From Heterodera schachtii (lineage: Eukaryota; Nematoda; Chromadorea; Rhabditida; Heteroderidae), in assembly GCA_023374025.1 (NCBI GenBank), contig SIJG01000005.1:316680-380679 (forward strand): DNA of 64,000 nt, in the 5' to 3' direction. Position numbers and translations under genes: made by a program. Within the stretch, counting starts at the first letter, position 1; each line of letters starts with the position of its first letter. This document shows, piece after piece, positions 59,270 through 64,000 of the stretch. The notes under the pieces are model-generated. The model did not search any database. It saw nothing but the letters and a program-made list of their open reading frames with translations, and was not told the origin of the DNA.

Positions 59270-59315
59270 GTAATCGATTAAACTCAGTATTGATTAGGAC
59301 TGCTGGGTCCTATAC

Positions 59316-59958
59316 CAGGGATGGCAAGGAATTCCGACTTCCGAAGTTTTTTATAAAAAGTCGGAATTTTTCGGAATATTTTTTTGAGTTTTTTTTCAAA
59401 AAATTAGTCTATTTTTGTACAATTTCTGTTAATAAATTGCATAGAAATTTTCAATTTTTTTCCGGTGGCGCCTATCGGCACCGCCGGACTCAAGAAAATA
59501 CTTAATTTTCTTGAAAAATTTGCTCAAAATCGCTAAATTTGGCCATTTATTTCACAAAATTTGTTAACTATTTGCATTAAAATTACAAAAATTTTCCCGG
59601 CGGCGCCTATCGCACTGCCGGACCCTTCCCCACAGTTTCCCAAATTCTCTTTGGATAAAGCGCGCCGCAAAAAAAGGGTGTAACGGTCCCCAAAAAAATT
59701 CCAAAATAATGTAAAATTACTTAAAATATTTTGAAAATCATTAAAAAAAATCTTCAAATAAATATAGAAATAAACTAAAAACAATTAGAAATTACCTTTT
59801 ACATGGTTAAAAATTTTAAAAATTACCCGATTAAATATTTTAAATTTTTTTTTATTATATTTTATTTTTTTGAAAAATTCCGACTTCCGAGTTCCGACAT
59901 TTTTGTGATCGGAATTCCGACTTCCGAAATTTTTTGGGGCCTCGGAATTCCATCCCTG
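59316..59958. mobile_element. hAT-like element (643 bp) with CAGGGATGG ends
   Basis: CAGGGATGGCAAGGAATTCCG at the left pairs with CGGAATTCCATCCCTG at the right. The 8-bp TCCTATAC is duplicated at 59308-59315 and 59959-59966. TTCCGACTTCCGA words lie at both ends. Two copies of the GC hairpin (near 59462-59487 and 59597-59622) and AAGCGCGCCGCAAAAAAA near 59657 represent the shared module. Confidence 0.9.
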
Positions 59959-60124
59959 TCCTATACAATACAAACCAAACACAAGGTTTTACTATTGTGA
60001 CAAAATGCAATGTTTAATTGCCACCGGTACTGAAATGTTCTTTACCGCCGGGACTCAGTTGTCCTTTGCTAAAATCGCGTTGGATCATTTTCTCAGAATT
60101 TAGTCACGCTCATAAAGGGCTATC

Positions 60125-60262
60125 GAATGAGATAGGGACCAGAGCGTTTGGGCCCCCGTTTTTGGGCCCCCGCGTTTGGGCCCCCGTTTTTGGGCCCGGG
60201 GTCGTTTGGGCCCCCGTTTTTGGGCCCTGGGGTCGTTTGGGCCCCGGGGTCGTTTGGCCCCA
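60125..60262. repeat. GTTTGGGCCCCCG tandem words
   Basis: About nine imperfect units of CGTTT(TT)GGGCCC with GGGGTC spacers, self-complementary around GGGCCC. It looks like one arm of an array such as those found at the ends of the foldback repeats here, without its partner. Confidence 0.7.
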
Positions 60263-61351
60263 ACCTAAAAATAGAAAAATGTGCTGTTTTAAAAATTAAG
60301 ATTCTAAAAACTAAGCCTGAGGGATCCCTCGCCACTTGGCATAAGTTAGGTTTAATTAACATTCGCTCATTTTTTTACAATTTTACTTATTCCAATCCTA
60401 TTATTTTTTAATAGTTAACCAATTTGATGTACATTCTGATTTGGACATTTTTCAGAAATGGCTAACCCAATTGCAACCAAAAAACAAAAAGTAAAATTGT
60501 TTTTTTGGAGTTTCTCCGGGGAATTTCTCGCAACTATCGAATGAACCCGTAATTTTTTGTTTTATTGTCCAAATTACCTTATGCTTTTCGTCACTGAACC
60601 TTTCGTCACTGAAATAAAATTTTAAAAATTAAACAATGTGCCAAACATTTTTAATTTTTTAACCAAAAAGCATTAAATTTGTGCCAAAGATATGAAATTT
60701 CAATAAGAGTTTAGGTAGAAAGAAGCACACCTTTTTTTTGACAAAATTTTTAAAAAATTGTAAAGCATGTCTTATGAGGTTTTCTGGGTCGCTGATCACG
60801 ACTATAACATGCATTTCGACCTGTCGTACCTTGACTCGAAAAAATCGAAGTTTCATAATCTAAAAATCATTTTTAATTAGTCAAATTTCAAAAAACTGGG
60901 AGGAGGGTTAAAGTTTACGGCTCTATTCCAGTTTATGCGTCCAATCAGTGACCATCCTCATTTTTTAGATCATATCTTTCTTTTTATTTTAAAATTAATT
61001 TTAAGGTATTGCGAGAAGAAGTTCGACATGCTGTATGTTTAAACAACAATTATTTTTATTTTCCCAGTAATTAGAGGAATTGAGCAATTTATATAAATTC
61101 AAGCCCCCCCCCCAAAAAAAAAATTTTTTTTTTTTTGTAAAATTTGGCGATTTTTAAGGAGTTCTTGCCTCCTCATACAAATAAATACAAAAAAAAAAAA
61201 TCCTCCTATTTTCCTTGAAAAAATTTTCACTCGGCGCGGGGACGGGTTCGAATTTCATCATAGTGCTGCTCAAGACCAAAGAATTTCCTCAAGACTCGAG
61301 ACCGCAATTCTCGAGCAGCACTCAAAAATTCCCTCCTGTCTCTGTTTTAAT
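60263..61351. other. AT-rich stretch; repeat word GGTCGCTGATCACGA near 60786
   Basis: No gene was seen. TTTTCTGGGTCGCTGATCAC near 60778-60800 nearly matches a segment inside the hAT MITE at 37850-38311. Confidence 0.4.
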
Positions 61352-62301
61352 TAGGGTTACACGGGTCCGGGTACCCGACCGGGTCCTAGACCCGGATACC
61401 CGGTTTTTTCACTACCCGGACCCGGACTCGGTTTTTTGAAAATCCAATACCCGGTACCCGACCCGGTAGGTCCGGGTCCAACCGGGTCCAAAAGTACACT
61501 GGTAAGAATGGGGGTCTGAATCAAATTGTTGACCAAAGTTGGAGGAAAGGAAAATTTTTTTTAATTATATTAAGATTTATTTCAAAAATGGGTAATTTAT
61601 GGCTCCTGTGGCTTAGTGGTTAATCTTTTGGATTCTGTTTCCTGTTTCTCAGGTTCACTTCTTTTTCATAGCGATTTCTTTTAAATATTTTTTAAAATTT
61701 TTGCATTTCATAAATCAAAATTTTAAATAAAATTACTTTCTGCTTTAATAAATAAATTTTAAAAATGTTGATATAATTTTTATACAATATCAAAATAATA
61801 AATTTTGAAGGAAAAATAGCATTTTTGCATTAATTTTCGATTTTCCTTGTTGGTGCCCCTCCAAAACGTACAAATTTCGCTAAATTTTTCAGAAAGTCCA
61901 CAAAACTACTAATTTTTTGCTGAAAATCTGCTAAGAATATGGCCAAAATTCCCAATTTTTTCCCGGCGGCGCCTGTCGGCACCGCCGGACTAGAAATTCT
62001 TTTTTTCTTAAAAAAATTGGCTCAAAATTTAATTATTTTTTTTGGACAAAATCTGTTACAAATCGCATTAAGAATTACAAAAAAAAAATTCATGGTCGCC
62101 CCTAAGTATAAGCTTTTATTTTTAAGAAAAAATTACCTAATTTGAAAAAAAATAAAAATTTTTTGGATTTTTTTCAGGACCCGGTTGGACCCGATACCCG
62201 GACCCGGTTTAAAATCTTGGACCGACCCGGACCCGGCTTTTCAGGACCCGGCAATACCCGGACCCGATTTTTGCCCAAATACCCGGACCCGTGTAACCCT
62301 A
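61352..62301. mobile_element. hAT-like element (950 bp) with TAGGGTTACACGGGTCCGGG ends
   Basis: TAGGGTTACACGGGTCCGGG and its complement bound the element. The 8-bp GTTTTAAT is duplicated at 61344-61351 and 62302-62309. CCCGGACCCG / GGGTCCGGGTA arrays lie at both ends. One copy of the GC hairpin is near 61962-61989. No transposase. Confidence 0.9.
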
Positions 62302-62420
62302 GTTTTAATTTGATGAAAGGGTCTGGCGCCGAAATGGCAGCGCCGAAACGGCACTGAGCAATTTTTAAGCCAAATTTTCTCAAAAAAGCAAAACATTAAA
62401 ATTTCCTTTTTTTTACACAG

Positions 62421-62562
62421 TATTGCAACCGATTGCTGTTACAAAATTGGATTTGCCATGGATTTTGGCAAAAAAGCGATCTCTCTCAATGGCAAATCGA
62501 TCAAAGCTTTGACCGAGAAAGAAATTCAGCGCGAAATGGAGGACACCTATTTGAAGAAATGA
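62421..62562 (+). CDS. possible terminal exon of an unidentified gene
   Basis: After TTTTTTTTACACAG a frame reads IATDCCYKIGFAMDFGKKAI, SLNGKSIKALTEKEIQREME and DTYLKK then TGA. The mix of residues is protein-like, but a second frame is open to 62651, and no upstream exon in phase could be identified. Family not recognised. Confidence 0.35.
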
Positions 62563-62924
62563 AAGGAAGAATGAATGGACAAAAAATGATCGGGATGTGT
62601 TTGATCGGAGAAACGGAACTCAACATTGTTTGGCGCCATTTTGAGGAATAAATTTGTTTTCATTTTTAGAAAATTACAATTTTCTATAAATTAGAAGGGG
62701 TGATCATGGCAGATCGTGCAATTTGCAGACAATTTTTTCTTAAATTTTTAAATAAAACAACTTGAATTTTTGCACAACAATATAATATAAATTTATTTTT
62801 ATTTATGTGTTTTTATTGAAAAAAATTCGGTTTTATACGTCCCATGTTGTATTTGGTGGACAAAGAAAAAAGATAATGGGAAACGCATGCTGGCGCCCAT
62901 TTTAGAAAAATCTTATTTTTTTAA

Positions 62925-63219
62925 TTAGGGCTTTTTAGGCTCTAAAAACTGCCAAAATAGGTAGGTTCCAATGCCCTTGCGAATTTCGATTGCTTTCCAA
63001 ATAGTCAATTCGCTTTTTGCATCGAAATGCGCGTCAACCAAAACATCGAAACGGTCGGAAAGCAATGCCATTTTGAGGCCAAGTTCAGCACGTTCAAAAG
63101 ATGGGAAAATGTCCATCCACACGTCGCCACAAATCCAGCTGAAACATAAAAAGAAATTTTTGAAAAATGAAAAATTTGTAATTTAATTTTTTTAAAAGTC
63201 CTTACCGTCGATTCATCAT
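62925..63219 (-). CDS. short protein resembling a nematode F-box-associated family
   Basis: Two exons with agreeing phase: 63219-63206 (MMNR) and 63138-62925, 75 residues. The sequence WICGDVWMDIFPSFERAELG, then LKMALLSDRFDVLVDAHFDA, has the leucine/phenylalanine spacing of F-box-like N-termini, and a similar family is expanded in plant-parasitic nematodes as I recall it (not checked). F-box proteins bind Skp1 and present substrates to an SCF ubiquitin ligase. It ends at EPKKP, much shorter than typical members, so it is probably truncated or misjoined at the 3' side. Confidence 0.45.
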
Positions 63220-63234
63220 TTTTTCATTGCCAGC

Positions 63235-63625
63235 TCAAGTTTTGGACTACAACTTTTTTCATTGTTGACCAAACTAACAATCTTGGTATCATTCGAAAGC
63301 CTTCACAAGCTCTATTAGACTTACAAAAAAAATTTTTTTTAGCTTGTAAAAAAGTTATAAGAAAAAACTTCAAAATTTTTGACTTTTTTTTTGCAATTTC
63401 ATGTTATAACTTTTTTGGTAATTGTCTAATCGAAAAAAGCGCGCAAATTCAAAAAGCACGTACAACAAGCAATATTAATTTGTGGTCCTTAAAATTTTCC
63501 TGATTCTTTTTTTTTTCAAAAACTCGGGCCTGCGCGAAAACGACCCAAGGACCCAAATGCGAAATATGCTTTTTTCGGTAGACAATGAATTTTAATTGCT
63601 ATTGAATGATACCAAGAATGTTTAA
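63235..63625. repeat. copy of the TTGGTATCATTC foldback core
   Basis: AACAATCTTGGTATCATTCG near 63276 and its inverse GAATGATACCAAGAATG near 63602 frame T- and A-rich arms. Terminal arrays are degenerate. Confidence 0.5.
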
Positions 63626-63819
63626 TTTGGTTCGGTTTGGAGCAATGTACGAGTTGGGTTTTTACCATTTCGGGTACAAAAAATAAAACTATGATTCTGA
63701 TTTTTTTTGTTTAAAATTTTTTATTTATCATAAAAAAACAAGCATAGGTATTTATATTCGATTTCAATTAAGAATCCATAAAAAGATCGATCGAACATTT
63801 TTCTCAAATAATAATCCAT

Positions 63820-64000
63820 TCATTCATTGCGCTGATCACTGCTTGGCCCCGCGGCACTCGAGCACATATTTTCGGCACTTTTATCTGGTGGTGGAAACAA
63901 TGGCCTAAAAATTAAATGCAATTTAATTGGGTAAAAAAGGAATTTAGAAATTTGGCAAATGCCATTGATGACTCAATCAATGCTTACACTTACCCAATGG
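63820..64000 (-). CDS. 3' end of a gene running off the right edge
   Basis: Terminal exon 63904-63820 (PLFPPPDKSAENMCSSAAGP, then SSDQRNE and TGA) preceded by a short intron (63993-63905, GTAAGT...TTTTAG) and the last 7 bases of another exon at 64000-63994. Phase 2 to 2 agrees. Too little is inside the window for identification. Confidence 0.5.

Overview
The window looks like nuclear DNA of a nematode, most likely a plant-parasitic tylenchid such as a cyst nematode (inference). GC-rich exons are separated by many AT-rich introns full of repeats. The recognisable genes are typical of nematodes: a zona-pellucida (cuticlin-type) protein, a VAB-9/TMEM47-like claudin relative, an ACTL-1-like Death+SEFIR adaptor and a receptor guanylyl cyclase relic. 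No prokaryotic features, rRNA, tRNA or CRISPR were seen.

Layout. 1-2.6 kb is low-complexity and gene-free. 2.66-14.3 kb (+) is one intron-rich organic-cation-transporter (SLC22-type) gene of about 20 exons with long low-complexity ends. 15.9-17.4 kb is a hAT-type element with a palindromic mariner-like element nested inside it. 17.5-21.9 kb holds isolated exons of one or two weak + strand genes, one encoding a type II membrane anchor. 23.35-25.7 kb is a ten-unit, 242-bp tandem array, each unit an adenylyl-cyclase-type exon plus a short intron (- strand). 26.8-30.9 kb (-) is a six-exon Death+SEFIR gene. 31-41 kb is repeat-dominated and contains a complete 2.8-kb PIF/Harbinger transposon (38.33-41.13 kb) lying next to a hAT MITE. 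44.1-45.6 kb (+) is the VAB-9/TMEM47-like gene and 46.8-51.1 kb (+) the ZP-domain gene. 56.9-59.3 kb (+) is a decayed receptor guanylyl cyclase. 62.4-64 kb holds small or partial genes.

The most unusual content is the repeat landscape. Eight short elements with different terminal inverted repeats have perfect 8-bp target duplications, and a ninth matches at 7 of 8. Five of these nine, with different ends, carry the same internal GC-rich hairpin module. A second, foldback repeat type keeps a core around TTGGTATCATTC while its terminal motif arrays change from copy to copy. Together with the cyclase exon array these are the best candidates for something not previously described.

Exon boundaries were set by eye from reading frame, phase and GT/AG signals. 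Where phases add up this is stated. Nothing was checked against transcripts or databases.
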